64,000 nucleotides of DNA from Streptomyces spectabilis (GCF_008704795.1 NZ_CP023690.1:7574501-7638500); one strand, 5' to 3'; positions 17,600-26,715 are shown, numbered from the stretch's first letter. The notes: generated from the sequence alone by a model not told the origin. Program-made: numbers and translations.

Positions 17600-19477
17600 G
17601 TGTTCCGTCCTGCCGTGCCGTCGTTCCGCAAAGCCCCGCCGAAGGGAGGCGGCCGGGCCAGAGGGCGGGCGCTGGTCGCCGCCGCGCTCGCCGCGCCCCT
17701 GCTGCTCGCCGGGCCCGCGTCCGGTGCCGGGGAGCGGGGCGGCGGCGAGACCCGGAGCGGCCGGTTCACCGTCACGCCCCTCACGTTCACGGTCACGGCG
17801 GGGGAGCGGCGCTGCACCGTGGACGCCGATCTGTACCGCCCGCGGGGCGTGGACCGGGCGCACCCCGCGCCCGCCGTGCTCGCCACCAACGGCTTCGGCG
17901 GCAGCAAGGACGATGCCTCCACGGCCGCCATCGGCAGAATCGTCGCGGAGCGCGGCTACGTCGGGCTCGTGTACTCCGGGCTCGGCTTCGGCAGGTCCGG
18001 CTGTCTGATCTCGCTCGACGACCCCGCGATCGACGGCCGGGCGGCCTCCGGGCTCCTGGACTTCCTGGCCGGTGAGCGGGCCGCCGACGACGGCACCCGG
18101 GCCGACTACGTGGTCGCGGACGCCCCGGGCGACCCCCGCGTCGGCATGCTCGGCGCCTCGTACGGCGGCGCGGTCCAGCTGGCGACGGCGGCCGACGACC
18201 ACCGCGTGGACGCGCTGGTCCCGATGATCACCTGGCACGACCTCGCCTACTCCCTCGCCCCGAACAACGCCGTCGACCGGACGGCCGGGGGCCGCGAGGT
18301 CCCCGGTGCCGCCAAGTGGCAGTGGATGAACGGCTTCTACCTCGCGGGGGAGGGCCAGCCCTTGCTCGCACCGAGCCTCGACCCGTCCCGGATCAACTCC
18401 CTGGACTGTCTGCACTTCGTCACCCGGGCCTGCGAGATGGTCCGCACGCTCAACTCCGGGCGCTATCCGGCGGACCGGACGCGGCGTCTCCTCGCGTTCG
18501 CGCGCAGCGTGTCGCCGGTGTCGTACCTGGACCGGGTGGAGGCGCCGACGCTGCTGGTGCAGGGCCAGGCCGACACCCTGTTCAACCTGAACGAGGCGGA
18601 GGCGACGTACCGCACGCTCAAGGAGCACGGCACCACGGCGAAGATGATCTGGCAGTCCTGGGGGCACAGCGGCGGCACGGGAAGCCCCGCCGCCGGTGAA
18701 CTCGACCTGGGCGGGGGCGATCTGGAGTCGAGTTACGTCGGACGCCGGATCCTGGCGTGGTTCGACCGCTACCTGCGCCACGACGAGAGCGCGGAGACCG
18801 GGCCCGACTTCGCCTACCACCGCGACTGGATCAAGGACCCGGACCGCGCCTACGCCACCGCGTCGCGGCTCCCCGCGGACCGGCGGGAGCTGTACCTCTC
18901 CGGTGAGGGGCGGCTCGTCGACGACCCCGCCCGGGTGACGTCCGGCAGCCGGACGTACCGCAACGGGCCGCTGCCCACGAGCCATTCGGAGAGCCGGGCC
19001 GCCGGGCTCGCGGGCCTGCCCGACCCGGCGCCGTACGACACCAGGGGCACCCACCTCGGCTGGACCACCGAGCCGCTGACGCGGTCCGTCGAGGTCGTGG
19101 GGGCGCCCGAGGCGACGCTGAGGGTGGACTCGCCCCGCGCCGAGCGGGCGCAGCGCTCCGCCGACGCCGCCGACAAGCTGGTGCTCTTCGCGAAGCTGTA
19201 CGACGTGGCGCCGGGCGGCGAGCAGACCCTGGTCCACCGCCTGGTGGCGCCGGTGCGGGTGCCGGACGTGCGGGGGCCGTTCACGGTCCGCCTCCCGGGG
19301 ATCGTCCACCGGTACGAGAAGGGGCACCGGCTGCGGTTCGTGATCGCGGCCAGCGACGGGGCGTACGGCGGCAACCGCGGTGTGAAGCCGGTGACGGTGA
19401 CCAGCGCGCCCGGCGACACCGGCGTGCTGCGGCTGCCCGTGGTCCAGAGCGTGTCCCACGGGCCGGACAGGACCTAG
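17600..19477 (+). CDS. Secreted CocE/NonD-family hydrolase (X-Pro dipeptidyl-peptidase type)
   Basis: About 625 residues. An N-terminal basic stretch and hydrophobic core (ALVAAALAAPLLLAG, about 26-40) act as signal peptide. The alpha/beta-hydrolase nucleophile is Ser187 in GASYGG. The C-terminal beta-sandwich ends with SDGAYGGNRG, typical of the CocE/XPDPA family. The GTG at 17600 is chosen because GGAGG lies 5 bases upstream; a GTG at 17531 has no ribosome site and would put 23 residues before the signal. It likely releases X-Pro dipeptides or cleaves esters outside the cell. It follows the peptidase operon after 158 bases. Confidence 0.88.
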   Translation: MFRPAVPSFRKAPPKGGGRARGRALVAAALAAPLLLAGPASGAGERGGGETRSGRFTVTPLTFTVTAGERRCTVDADLYRPRGVDRAHPAPAVLATNGFGGSKDDASTAAIGRIVAERGYVGLVYSGLGFGRSGCLISLDDPAIDGRAASGLLDFLAGERAADDGTRADYVVADAPGDPRVGMLGASYGGAVQLATAADDHRVDALVPMITWHDLAYSLAPNNAVDRTAGGREVPGAAKWQWMNGFYLAGEGQPLLAPSLDPSRINSLDCLHFVTRACEMVRTLNSGRYPADRTRRLLAFARSVSPVSYLDRVEAPTLLVQGQADTLFNLNEAEATYRTLKEHGTTAKMIWQSWGHSGGTGSPAAGELDLGGGDLESSYVGRRILAWFDRYLRHDESAETGPDFAYHRDWIKDPDRAYATASRLPADRRELYLSGEGRLVDDPARVTSGSRTYRNGPLPTSHSESRAAGLAGLPDPAPYDTRGTHLGWTTEPLTRSVEVVGAPEATLRVDSPRAERAQRSADAADKLVLFAKLYDVAPGGEQTLVHRLVAPVRVPDVRGPFTVRLPGIVHRYEKGHRLRFVIAASDGAYGGNRGVKPVTVTSAPGDTGVLRLPVVQSVSHGPDRT

Positions 19478-19542
19478 CCGCTGTCACCCGATCGGCCCAC
19501 GGACCCACCCGGCCGCGTCACCCGCCGTGCGCCGTGCCCCGA

Positions 19543-19573
19543 CCGCTGCCCATCCTGACGGGACGGGCAGCGG
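19543..19573. terminator. Hairpin after CocE-type gene
   Basis: Inverted repeat CCGCTGCCC / GGGCAGCGG with 9-bp arms and a 13-base loop, 66 bases past the hydrolase stop and 34 bases before the LapA-like start. No U-tract. It is a candidate terminator. Confidence 0.45.
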
Positions 19574-19606
19574 CCGGCGCTGCGACGGATACGGAAGGGT
19601 CCCGCC

Positions 19607-19852
19607 ATGAGCAGTTCCACGGGCGGCTCCAAGAGTCCCTCGAAGGGCGGCGTGGCCGGGCTGATGACGCCCGGCAGGATCACCGTCGCCGTCATCGCCC
19701 TGCTCACCCTCGTCTTCATCTTCGAGAACACCCGCAGCACCAAGATCCGGCTGCTCATCCCCGAGGTGACCATGCCGCTGTGGATGGCGCTGTTCGGCAC
19801 CGCGGTGCTCGGCGCCGTGTGCGGGGCCTACTTCGTCCGACGGCGCAAGTGA
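19607..19852 (+). CDS. LapA-domain (DUF1049) small membrane protein
   Basis: 81 residues with two membrane segments (about 24-40 and 57-75). The signature FIFENTRSTKIRLLIP between them and the closing RRRK match the lipopolysaccharide-assembly-protein-A domain, a family also common in actinobacteria without LPS. The ATG has AAGGG 6-7 bases upstream. The role in a Gram-positive is unknown; it is probably a cell-envelope accessory protein. It appears monocistronic, with a hairpin before it and an unrelated acetyltransferase 27 bases after. Confidence 0.85.
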   Translation: MSSSTGGSKSPSKGGVAGLMTPGRITVAVIALLTLVFIFENTRSTKIRLLIPEVTMPLWMALFGTAVLGAVCGAYFVRRRK

Positions 19853-19879
19853 GCCGGGCGCCCCGGTAACGTGGGGCGG

Positions 19880-20458
19880 ATGCGCCAGCCGAGCCCCCGT
19901 CACCTCGCCGAAGGCCCCCGCGTGGGGATACGCCGCTTCACCCCCGCGGACGGAGCCGAGTTCACGGCCCGGGCCAGGGAGAGCCAGGAGCTGCACCGGC
20001 CCTGGCTGTTCCCGCCCACCACGGAGGAGACCTACGCGGCGTACGCGCGCACGCTCATCGAGGACCCCACCAGGTCCGGGTACCTCGTCTGCGCGCGGGA
20101 GTCGGGCGCCATCGCCGGGTTCATCAACGTCAACAACATCGTCCAGGGCGGCTTCCGCTGCGGGGCGCTGGGCTACGGCGTGTTCGCGCACGCCGCCGGG
20201 CGCGGCCTGATGCGGGAGGGGCTCGGGCTCGTCGTGGACCACGCCTTCGGCGAACTGCGCCTGCACCGCCTGGAGATCAACGTGCAGCCCGGCAACGCCG
20301 CGTCGATCGCGCTCGCCCGCCGCCTCGGCTTCCGCCTGGAGGGCTTCTCGCCCGACTTCCTGTTCATCGACGGGGCGTGGCGCGACCACCAGCGGTGGGC
20401 GCTGACCACCGAGATGCGGGCCGCGTCGCCGACCGGCCAGGGCCGTCGCGCGGAGTGA
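19880..20458 (+). CDS. GNAT-family N-acetyltransferase (RimJ/RimL type)
   Basis: 192 residues covering a complete GNAT fold. Visible elements are RRFTPADGAEF at the start, the acetyl-CoA loop GYGVFAHAAGRGLM and the late strand RLHRLEINVQPGN...SIALARRLGF. The pattern is nearest to the RimJ/RimL group, which acetylate protein N-termini or small amines. A GTG at 19871 is an alternative start, but neither start has a strong ribosome site. The ATG at 19880 keeps the usual length. Substrate unknown. Confidence 0.88.
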   Translation: MRQPSPRHLAEGPRVGIRRFTPADGAEFTARARESQELHRPWLFPPTTEETYAAYARTLIEDPTRSGYLVCARESGAIAGFINVNNIVQGGFRCGALGYGVFAHAAGRGLMREGLGLVVDHAFGELRLHRLEINVQPGNAASIALARRLGFRLEGFSPDFLFIDGAWRDHQRWALTTEMRAASPTGQGRRAE

Positions 20459-20530
20459 CGGACCGGCCGTGACGTCGGCCACGGCCAGGGCCATTGAAGG
20501 GGCCGGCCCCTGTCGCGGAGGATGGACCGC

Positions 20531-21427
20531 ATGCGGAACATCGTGGTCATCGACGCGCCCTCCAACCTGGGCCTGCGCCCGCCCGCCCCGGGCACCGTGC
20601 CCGGCTGCCACAAGCTCGCCGGGGCGCTGCGCGAGCGCGGCATCCTGCGGCGCCTGAACGCCTTCGAGGGAGGCGTCGTCGTGCCGCCGCGCTACGACCG
20701 GGGCGACTGGCAGGAGGGCGACGGCGTGTTCAACGCCGCCGCGATCGCCGCGTACACGCCCCGGCTCGCCGACCGCGTCGAGCGCCATCTGCGCGCCGGG
20801 GACCTGCCCGTCGTCCTGGGCGGTGACTGCTCCATCCAGCTCGGCGCGTCCCTCGCGCTGCGCCGCATGGGGCGCTACGGCCTCGCGGCGATCGACGCCT
20901 CCGCGGACTTCCGGCACCCGGGCAACTCCGACCGGATCGGCGCGGCGGGCGGCGAGGAGCTGGCGCTCGCCACCGGGCGCGGCCAGGACGACCTCACCGA
21001 CCTCGAAGGCCTGCGGCCCTATCTGAAGGACGAGGACGTAAGGATCTTCGGCATGCGCGACGGCGACGAGGACCGCGCCGAGCTGGGCGAGCTGAGGATA
21101 CCGACCGTGACGGTCGGCGAACTGCGGCAGTGGGGCGCCGCCGACGTGGCCCGCTCGGCCGTCGTCGGCCTGGAGCACGAGGCCCTGGACGGCTTCTGGG
21201 TGCACCTGGACGCCGACGTGCTCGACCCGTCCGTGATGCCCGCCGTCGACAGCCCCGACGAGGACGGCCTGCACCCGGACGAACTGCTCGCGCTGCTGCG
21301 CCCGTTGGTCCGCTCACCCCGCTGCGTCGGGCTCAACGTCACCATCTACGACCCCGATCTCGACCCCGACGGCACGGCGGGCGACGTGCTCACCGACGTC
21401 GTGGTGGCGGCCTTCGCGGACGCGTGA
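20531..21427 (+). CDS. Arginase/ureohydrolase-fold protein with altered metal ligands
   Basis: 298 residues with the arginase layout. Three metal motifs align, but two ligands differ: GGDCS (Cys100 where arginase has His), DASAD (D122, Ser124 in place of His, D126) and LDADVLDP (D227, D229). The two histidines that normally bind one manganese each are therefore replaced. It may bind metal differently, use another substrate or be inactive. GGAGG stands 9 bases before the ATG at 20531; the ATG at 20522 directly abuts GGAGG and is unlikely. The neighbours give no pathway hint. Confidence 0.85.
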   Translation: MRNIVVIDAPSNLGLRPPAPGTVPGCHKLAGALRERGILRRLNAFEGGVVVPPRYDRGDWQEGDGVFNAAAIAAYTPRLADRVERHLRAGDLPVVLGGDCSIQLGASLALRRMGRYGLAAIDASADFRHPGNSDRIGAAGGEELALATGRGQDDLTDLEGLRPYLKDEDVRIFGMRDGDEDRAELGELRIPTVTVGELRQWGAADVARSAVVGLEHEALDGFWVHLDADVLDPSVMPAVDSPDEDGLHPDELLALLRPLVRSPRCVGLNVTIYDPDLDPDGTAGDVLTDVVVAAFADA

Positions 21428-21523
21428 TCGCTCTCGGCGTCATCGGAAGCGGTCCGGGCCTCTGGCCGGGGCGGCGTTCAGCGTGTTCCATGGTCAACGA
21501 CCCGATGACCTGAGGAGACCGCC

Positions 21524-23476
21524 GTGGCGACGACCGTGCGACGCGACGTAACTACCCTGCCCGCGGCCGCGTTGGGGCCGGACAATCCGCTGCCGCCGCT
21601 GCGCCTTCCGCGCGCGCCGCACCGGGTCGAGGACCGCGCGCGGCAGGAGCTTCCGCGCGACATGGCGCGGCAACTCGGGTACGAGCCGCTGCGCTCGGTG
21701 CTGCCCGCGCCGCTGCGCGACGGCTACGGCCGACAGCGCACGGCCACCTCGTTCGACGTGCTCGTCCTGGAGAACGAGCGGCTGCGCGCCACCGTCCTGC
21801 CCGGTCTCGGCGGTCGCGTGCACTCGCTCGTGCACAAGGAGAGCGGGCGCGAACTGCTGTACCGGAACCCGGTGTTCCAGCCCGCGTGCTTCGCGCTGAA
21901 CGGCGCCTGGTACGCGGGCGGCATCGAGTGGAACATCGGCGCCACCGGGCACACCACGCTGTCCTGCGCACCGCTGCACGCCGCCGTCGTGACCGCGCCC
22001 GACGGCGGCCCGATGCTGCGCCTGTGGGAGTGGGAGCGGCTGCGGGACGTGCCGTTCCAGGTGGACCTGTGGCTGCCGGAGGACTCCGACTTCCTGCACG
22101 TGGGGGTGCGGATCCGCAATCCGCACGAGAAGTCCGTGCCCGTCTACTGGTGGTCCAACATCGCCGTGCCCGAGGAGCGCCGGGTGCTCGCGCCCGCCGA
22201 CGAGGCCTGGCGGTACGACTACGCGCACGCCCTCGCCCGGGTGCCGGTGCCCGAGCCCCAGGGGCCGTACGCCGCCGACTACTTCTACGACGTGCCGGAC
22301 GGCGCGCGCCGCTGGATAGCGGCGCTCGACGCCGACGGACACGGCCTCGTCCAGACGTCCACGGCCACGCTGCGCGGGCGCAAGCTCTTCCGCTGGGGCG
22401 CGGGCAGCGGCGGGCGGCGCTGGCAGGAGTGGCTGACCGGCCCGGGGTCCGGCGGGTACGCGGAGATCCAGGCGGGGCTCGCGCGCACGCAGCTGGAGCA
22501 TGTGCGGCTCGACGCGGAGAGCGAGGTCGCGTGGCTGGAGTCGTACGGACCGCTGGCGCTCCCGGCGGACGTGGCGCACGGGGACGACTGGGCGGCGGCC
22601 CGCGCGGCGGCCGAGGCGCGGCTCGCCGACGCGCTGCCGCGGGCGGCGGTGGACGCGGCGTACGAGCGGTGGCTGGCGCACGCCGACGACGAGCCGGGGG
22701 AGACGCTCGCCGTCGGGTCCGGCTGGGGCGCGCTCGAAGTCCTTCGGGGCGGGTACAAGCTGCCGGGCACGCCGTTCGCCGAGGCCGCGCTCGGGCCCGA
22801 GCAGGAGCCGTGGCTCGAACTGCTGCGGTCCGGGGCCGTGCCGGAGCCGTCCGGGCCCTGGGTGCCCGGGCCCACGCTCGTCGCCCGGCACTGGCGGGAC
22901 ATGCTGGAGACGGCGCCCGCGCGGCCGCACGCTGAGTACCACCTGGGGGTCGCGCAGTGGCACGCGGGGGACCGGGCGCAGGCGGAGCGCAGCTGGGAGC
23001 GCGGGCTCGCACGGGCCGCGGTGCGCTGGCCGCTGCTGCGCTGCCTGGCGGTGGCCGACCTGGAGTCGGGGCACGGCGAGCGGGCCGCGGACCGGTACGA
23101 GGAGGCCTTCGCCGGGCTCGGCGACGACGAGGCGGCGGGGGCCGTGGGGGCGGCGCTCGGGCGGGAGGCCATCGAGGCGCTCCTCGCCGTGGGCCGCGCG
23201 GCGGCGGCGCGGGCGGTCTGGGAGCGCCTCGGCCCCGACGCGCGGCGGCTCGGGCGCTTCCGGTTGCTCGAAGTCAGGCTGCTGGTCGCGGAGGGGGACG
23301 CGGCCGGGGCGCGCGCGGTACTCGACGAGGGGTTCGAGGTGGCGGACCTGCGCGAGGGGGACGAGGGGCTGGGGGAGCTGTGGGCGACGGTGGCACCGGG
23401 GGTGCCGGTGCCACCGGCCTACGACTTCCGGATGCGCCCCGCCGAGCCTGCCGAGGTCCCTGGCGGCGGGGCCTGA
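21524..23476 (+). CDS. DUF5107 protein with TPR-like C-terminus
   Basis: 650 residues. The N-terminal part (about 60-370) resembles the DUF5107 galactose-mutarotase-like beta-sandwich (ENERLRATVLPGLGGRVHSL, YWWSNIAVPE). The C-terminal part (about 440-630) is Ala-rich and helical with TPR-like repeats (YHLGVAQWHAGDRAQAERSW). The family often accompanies sugar metabolism and may bind or epimerise sugars. GTG start with GAGGAG 7 bases upstream. No signal peptide. The function remains unassigned. Confidence 0.82.
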   Translation: MATTVRRDVTTLPAAALGPDNPLPPLRLPRAPHRVEDRARQELPRDMARQLGYEPLRSVLPAPLRDGYGRQRTATSFDVLVLENERLRATVLPGLGGRVHSLVHKESGRELLYRNPVFQPACFALNGAWYAGGIEWNIGATGHTTLSCAPLHAAVVTAPDGGPMLRLWEWERLRDVPFQVDLWLPEDSDFLHVGVRIRNPHEKSVPVYWWSNIAVPEERRVLAPADEAWRYDYAHALARVPVPEPQGPYAADYFYDVPDGARRWIAALDADGHGLVQTSTATLRGRKLFRWGAGSGGRRWQEWLTGPGSGGYAEIQAGLARTQLEHVRLDAESEVAWLESYGPLALPADVAHGDDWAAARAAAEARLADALPRAAVDAAYERWLAHADDEPGETLAVGSGWGALEVLRGGYKLPGTPFAEAALGPEQEPWLELLRSGAVPEPSGPWVPGPTLVARHWRDMLETAPARPHAEYHLGVAQWHAGDRAQAERSWERGLARAAVRWPLLRCLAVADLESGHGERAADRYEEAFAGLGDDEAAGAVGAALGREAIEALLAVGRAAAARAVWERLGPDARRLGRFRLLEVRLLVAEGDAAGARAVLDEGFEVADLREGDEGLGELWATVAPGVPVPPAYDFRMRPAEPAEVPGGGA

Positions 23477-23516
23477 GCGCAGGGGGGCGGGGCGGCTGTG
23501 GGCCCGGCACGAGACG

Positions 23517-23864
23517 CTACGCGTTGCGGTCCACGTACTCGAAGACCGTGCCGTCCGGGTGCATCGCGATCAGGTTGCGGCCCGCGGGGGTGGGGACGGG
23601 GCCCGCGATGATGCGGGCCCCGGAGGCGGTGAGGGTGGCGTGGGCCTCGTCCACGTCCTTCACGGCGATCGTCGCCGTGACCTTGCGCAGGATCTCCAGC
23701 TCGTGCTCGGGCCCGCTCATCAGCAGGAAGCACCCGACCGACGCGACGGAGACGCCGCCCCGTTCGAAGCGCATGGCTGTGCTGCCCGTCAGCCGCTCGT
23801 AGAAGGAGACGGACGCCTCCAGATCGGTCACACAGACACGCAGCACGGTTCCCAGGATTTCCAT
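23517..23864 (-). CDS. VOC (glyoxalase/bleomycin-resistance fold) protein
   Basis: 115 residues, one VOC module pair: VLRVCVTDLEASVSFYERL at the start and HPDGTVFEYVDRN at the end, with E-type metal ligand positions. The family covers glyoxalases, dioxygenases and antibiotic-binding proteins, and this short form has no assignable substrate. The ATG at 23864 is chosen because the fold begins right there; upstream in-frame sequence is low in similarity. It converges with the DUF5107 gene, 40 bases between stops. Confidence 0.85.
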   Translation of the reverse strand: MEILGTVLRVCVTDLEASVSFYERLTGSTAMRFERGGVSVASVGCFLLMSGPEHELEILRKVTATIAVKDVDEAHATLTASGARIIAGPVPTPAGRNLIAMHPDGTVFEYVDRNA

Positions 23865-23959
23865 ACGAACGAGCCTAGTTGGCCCCGGCCGGGCAGGAGA
23901 TCCATTCGGCCGAGCCCACGCCGTCGTTACGGGCCAGGGCCGCGGGGTACTCGGCGGCC

Positions 23960-24544
23960 ATGACTGCATCGGACAACCCCCACTACCCTCAGGTCCCCCC
24001 GTCGAGCGCGCCGGGCAGGACGGCCACGGGCGTCGCGTCCCCGGAGACGGCCCTGAGCGACGCGCTGTCGCAGGTCGTCCACGAGGCGGTGCGCGCGTCC
24101 CTGCACGAGTCGGTGCGCGCCGAACTGCGCGGCCAGGTCCGCGCCGAGCTGGCCGACGCGGCGCGGAAGCAGCGCCGCAAGGCCTCCCTGTACGCGACGG
24201 CCGGAGCCGTCGCGCTGTACGCGGGCGCCGCCGCGGCGCTCACCCTCGGCCTGGCGATCGCGGTCGGCCTGCCCGCCTGGGCGGCGGGCCTGATCGTCAC
24301 CGTGCTGCTCGCGGTGGCGGCTGTGGTCCTGCGCAACGCGGCCCGGCCCACCCGGCCCGGCCCCGCCAAGGACAGCACGCCCACCTCGAAGGACGCCACC
24401 TCCGAAGGCGCCGCCGAGGCCGCCGTGCCCCAGGCCCCGCGCGGCGCCCCGGGCACCGCCGACTTCCCCGCGGTGCCGGCCACCCCGCCCGGCGTCACCA
24501 CGCCGCCCGCCACCTCCGAGTCGCCGGGCCCGCGGGCCCGGTGA
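23960..24544 (+). CDS. Phage-holin-superfamily-III-like (actinobacterial holin-X) membrane protein
   Basis: 194 residues. An amphipathic helix (about 35-75, rich in E, R and A) precedes two membrane segments (about 80-103 and 108-128). A disordered Pro/Ala/Thr-rich tail follows. This layout matches the Holin-X family of actinobacteria, chromosomal proteins whose lytic role is unproven. The ATG at 23960 is preferred over an upstream in-frame start at 23879, which would overlap the divergent VOC promoter. No phage genes lie nearby, so this is not taken as a prophage sign. Confidence 0.7.
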   Translation: MTASDNPHYPQVPPSSAPGRTATGVASPETALSDALSQVVHEAVRASLHESVRAELRGQVRAELADAARKQRRKASLYATAGAVALYAGAAAALTLGLAIAVGLPAWAAGLIVTVLLAVAAVVLRNAARPTRPGPAKDSTPTSKDATSEGAAEAAVPQAPRGAPGTADFPAVPATPPGVTTPPATSESPGPRAR

Positions 24545-24557
24545 GGCGCGCGGCTCC

Positions 24558-25148
24558 TCAGCCGCCGACCGCCACCGCGTCCGGGAGCCAGCCCGTCGCA
24601 CGCAGGACCGCCGTCGCCACCTCGCCCACCGTGCGGCCGTCCGTCGCCACCCGGTGCGTGCCGGACGGGACGCCCGCGTCCAGGTGCCGCGCCATGTGCG
24701 CGCTGCGGCGCAGCTGCCGGGCGAGCTCCGAGCCCCGCTCGCGGGCCGTCAGGCGCTGTTCGACCGTCGCGTCCGCGGCCGTGAGCAGGACGCGGGTGAG
24801 GCGCGGGGACCCGAGGGCCGCCGTGAAGATCCGCTCCTCGCTGCCCAGCACGGACGCCGTGTTCGTGTAGACGAGCCGGCGGCAGCCCAGAGCCGCGTAG
24901 TTCGCCCACAGCGCCGCGAGGTTGCGGGTGGTGAGCCGGGAGCGGTCCGGGTCGTCCGGCGGCGCGGGGTGCACCGCGTCCAGTACGTCGCCCTCGATCA
25001 GGGCGTGCCCGACGTCGGCCGCCCGCAGCCGTGCCGCGACCTCCAAGCCCACGCACGTCTTGCCCGCTCCGGAACGGCCCCCGATGAGCAGGACCTCCGG
25101 CAGCGCCTGTGCTTCCCTCAGCGCGTTCATGACCGCGAGCGTGCCCAC
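24558..25148 (-). CDS. Small P-loop kinase (zeta-toxin/AAA_33-like)
   Basis: About 196 residues. Walker A is GGRSGAGKT at about 23-31, followed by an acid-containing strand (LIEGDVLDAVHP) like that of small-molecule or zeta-type kinases. The C-terminal part carries R-rich lid helices (RLTARERGSELARQLRRS). The GTG at 25148 has GGGGAAGG 5 bases upstream; the ATG at 25130 is an alternative. No antitoxin partner is adjacent, so a nucleotide- or antibiotic-modifying kinase is as likely as a toxin. It is divergent from the NADH dehydrogenase gene. Confidence 0.72.
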   Translation of the reverse strand: MGTLAVMNALREAQALPEVLLIGGRSGAGKTCVGLEVAARLRAADVGHALIEGDVLDAVHPAPPDDPDRSRLTTRNLAALWANYAALGCRRLVYTNTASVLGSEERIFTAALGSPRLTRVLLTAADATVEQRLTARERGSELARQLRRSAHMARHLDAGVPSGTHRVATDGRTVGEVATAVLRATGWLPDAVAVGG

Positions 25149-25260
25149 GCGGGCCTTCCCCGCGCCACTGGTTTCGCGGCGGGGTTTCACCCCGGCGGCC
25201 ACGGGCACCTGGGAGGTCCGTGCGGGAGCACACGTACCGACACCCGCACCGCAGCCCAGA

Positions 25261-25290
25261 GGCATCCGTGCGGAACACCGCACGGATGCC
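25261..25290. promoter_or_regulatory. Perfect 12-bp-arm palindrome in divergent promoter region
   Basis: GGCATCCGTGCG (25261-25272) and CGCACGGATGCC (25279-25290) are exact reverse complements around GAACAC. The element ends 27 bases before the GTG of the NADH-dehydrogenase gene and lies 113 bases from the divergent kinase start. Because both flanking genes point away from it, it is not a terminator for either. It looks like a dimeric operator or an mRNA leader hairpin. Confidence 0.7.
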
Positions 25291-25317
25291 GTGCCGCACT
25301 CCACCGGAGGCGCAAAC

Positions 25318-26709
25318 GTGAGCCGAGCATCCCACCGCCCGCACGTCGTGATCGTCGGTGCCGGATTCGCCGGGTTCCAGGCCGCGCGGACCCTCGCGCG
25401 GCTCGCCCGCGGCCGGGCCGACGTCACCCTGCTCAACCCCACCGACTACTTCCTCTACCTGCCCCTGCTGCCGCAGGTCGCCGCGGGCGTCCTCGAACCG
25501 CGCCGCGTCACCGTGTCGCTCTCCGGCACCCTCAAGCACGTCCGGCTCGTCCTCGGCGAGGCCGACGGCGTCGACCTGGAGCGGCGCGCCGTGCGCTACA
25601 CGGGACCGGAGGGCGAGCGCGGCGAGCTGACCTACGACCGGCTCGTCCTGGCCGTCGGCAGCGTCAACAAACTCCTTCCCGTGCCCGGTGTCGCCGAGCA
25701 CGCGCACGGCTTCCGCGGTCTGCCGGAGGCGCTGTACCTGCGCGACCACGTGACCCGGCAGATCGAGCTGGCCGCCGCCGCGCCCGACGCCGCGACGTGC
25801 CGGGCGCGCTGCACCTTCGTGGTCGTCGGCGCGGGCTACACCGGCGTCGAAGTCGCCGCGCACGGGCAGTTGTTCACCCGGTCCCTGGCGCGCCACCAGG
25901 CGCTGCGCGCCGGGATCGAGCCGCGCTGGCTGCTCCTGGACATCGCGCCGCGCGTCCTGCCGGAGCTGGACCGGCGCCTGTCCACGACCGCCGACCGCGT
26001 CCTGAGCGGACGCGGTGTGGAGATCCGTACGGGCACGTCCGTGAAGGAGGCCACGCGTGAGGGCGTGCTCCTCGACGACGGCGACACCATCGACACGCGC
26101 ACCCTCGTGTGGTGCGTCGGCGTGCGCCCCGACCCGCTCGTCGCCGGGATCGGCAAGCCCCTGGAGCGCGGCCGCCTCGTCGTCGACCCGTTCCTGAACG
26201 TGCCGGGCCACCCCGAGGTGTTCGCCTGCGGGGACGCGGCGGCCGTGCCCGACCTGGCCGAGCCGGGCGAGTTCACGGCCATGACCGCCCAGCACGCCTG
26301 GCGGCAGGGCAAGGTCGCGGGCCGCAACGTGGCGGCCTCGCTCGGCGTCGGCCGCCGCGGCGCCTACCGCCACCACGACCTCGGCTTCACCGTCGACCTC
26401 GGCGGCGTCAAGGGCGCCGCCAACCCGCTCGGCGTCCCGCTGTCCGGGCCGCTCGCCGGGGCCGTCACCCGCGGCTACCACCTGGCCGCGATGCCCGGCA
26501 ACCGGGTGCGCGTCGCCGCCGACTGGCTCCTCGACGCGGTGCTGCCGCGCCAGGGCGTGCAGCTCGGCCTCGTCCGGTCGTGGTCGGTGCCCCTCGACAC
26601 GGCGTCGCCGGAGCTCGCCCGGGTGCCCGGCGGTCCCGCCGCGCCGGGCGGGCACCCCGCGCCGGCCGACGCGCGGAGCCACGAGCACGAGCCCAAGCCC
26701 GAGGAGTGA
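25318..26709 (+). CDS. NDH-2-type NAD(P)H:quinone oxidoreductase-like flavoprotein
   Basis: 463 residues. The FAD-binding motif is IVGAGFAG near 12-19 and the NAD(P)-binding motif VVGAGYTG near 170. The late FACGDAAAVPD loop closes the FAD site, and a C-terminal Pro/Ala tail follows amphipathic segments likely to meet the membrane. NDH-2 enzymes pass electrons from NADH to quinone without proton pumping. GTG start with GGAGG 7 bases upstream. A 6-base gap separates it from the transketolase, so they are co-transcribed. A perfect palindrome in its leader may control it. Confidence 0.88.
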   Translation: MSRASHRPHVVIVGAGFAGFQAARTLARLARGRADVTLLNPTDYFLYLPLLPQVAAGVLEPRRVTVSLSGTLKHVRLVLGEADGVDLERRAVRYTGPEGERGELTYDRLVLAVGSVNKLLPVPGVAEHAHGFRGLPEALYLRDHVTRQIELAAAAPDAATCRARCTFVVVGAGYTGVEVAAHGQLFTRSLARHQALRAGIEPRWLLLDIAPRVLPELDRRLSTTADRVLSGRGVEIRTGTSVKEATREGVLLDDGDTIDTRTLVWCVGVRPDPLVAGIGKPLERGRLVVDPFLNVPGHPEVFACGDAAAVPDLAEPGEFTAMTAQHAWRQGKVAGRNVAASLGVGRRGAYRHHDLGFTVDLGGVKGAANPLGVPLSGPLAGAVTRGYHLAAMPGNRVRVAADWLLDAVLPRQGVQLGLVRSWSVPLDTASPELARVPGGPAAPGGHPAPADARSHEHEPKPEE

Positions 26710-26715
26710 GCGACC

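Noticed and set aside
23960..24544. Prophage remnant suggested by a holin-like protein
   Set aside because: Holin-X-type proteins are chromosomal in actinobacteria, and no other phage gene lies nearby.
24558..25148. Zeta toxin of a toxin-antitoxin pair
   Set aside because: No epsilon-type antitoxin is adjacent and only the P-loop is shared, so it is kept as a small kinase.
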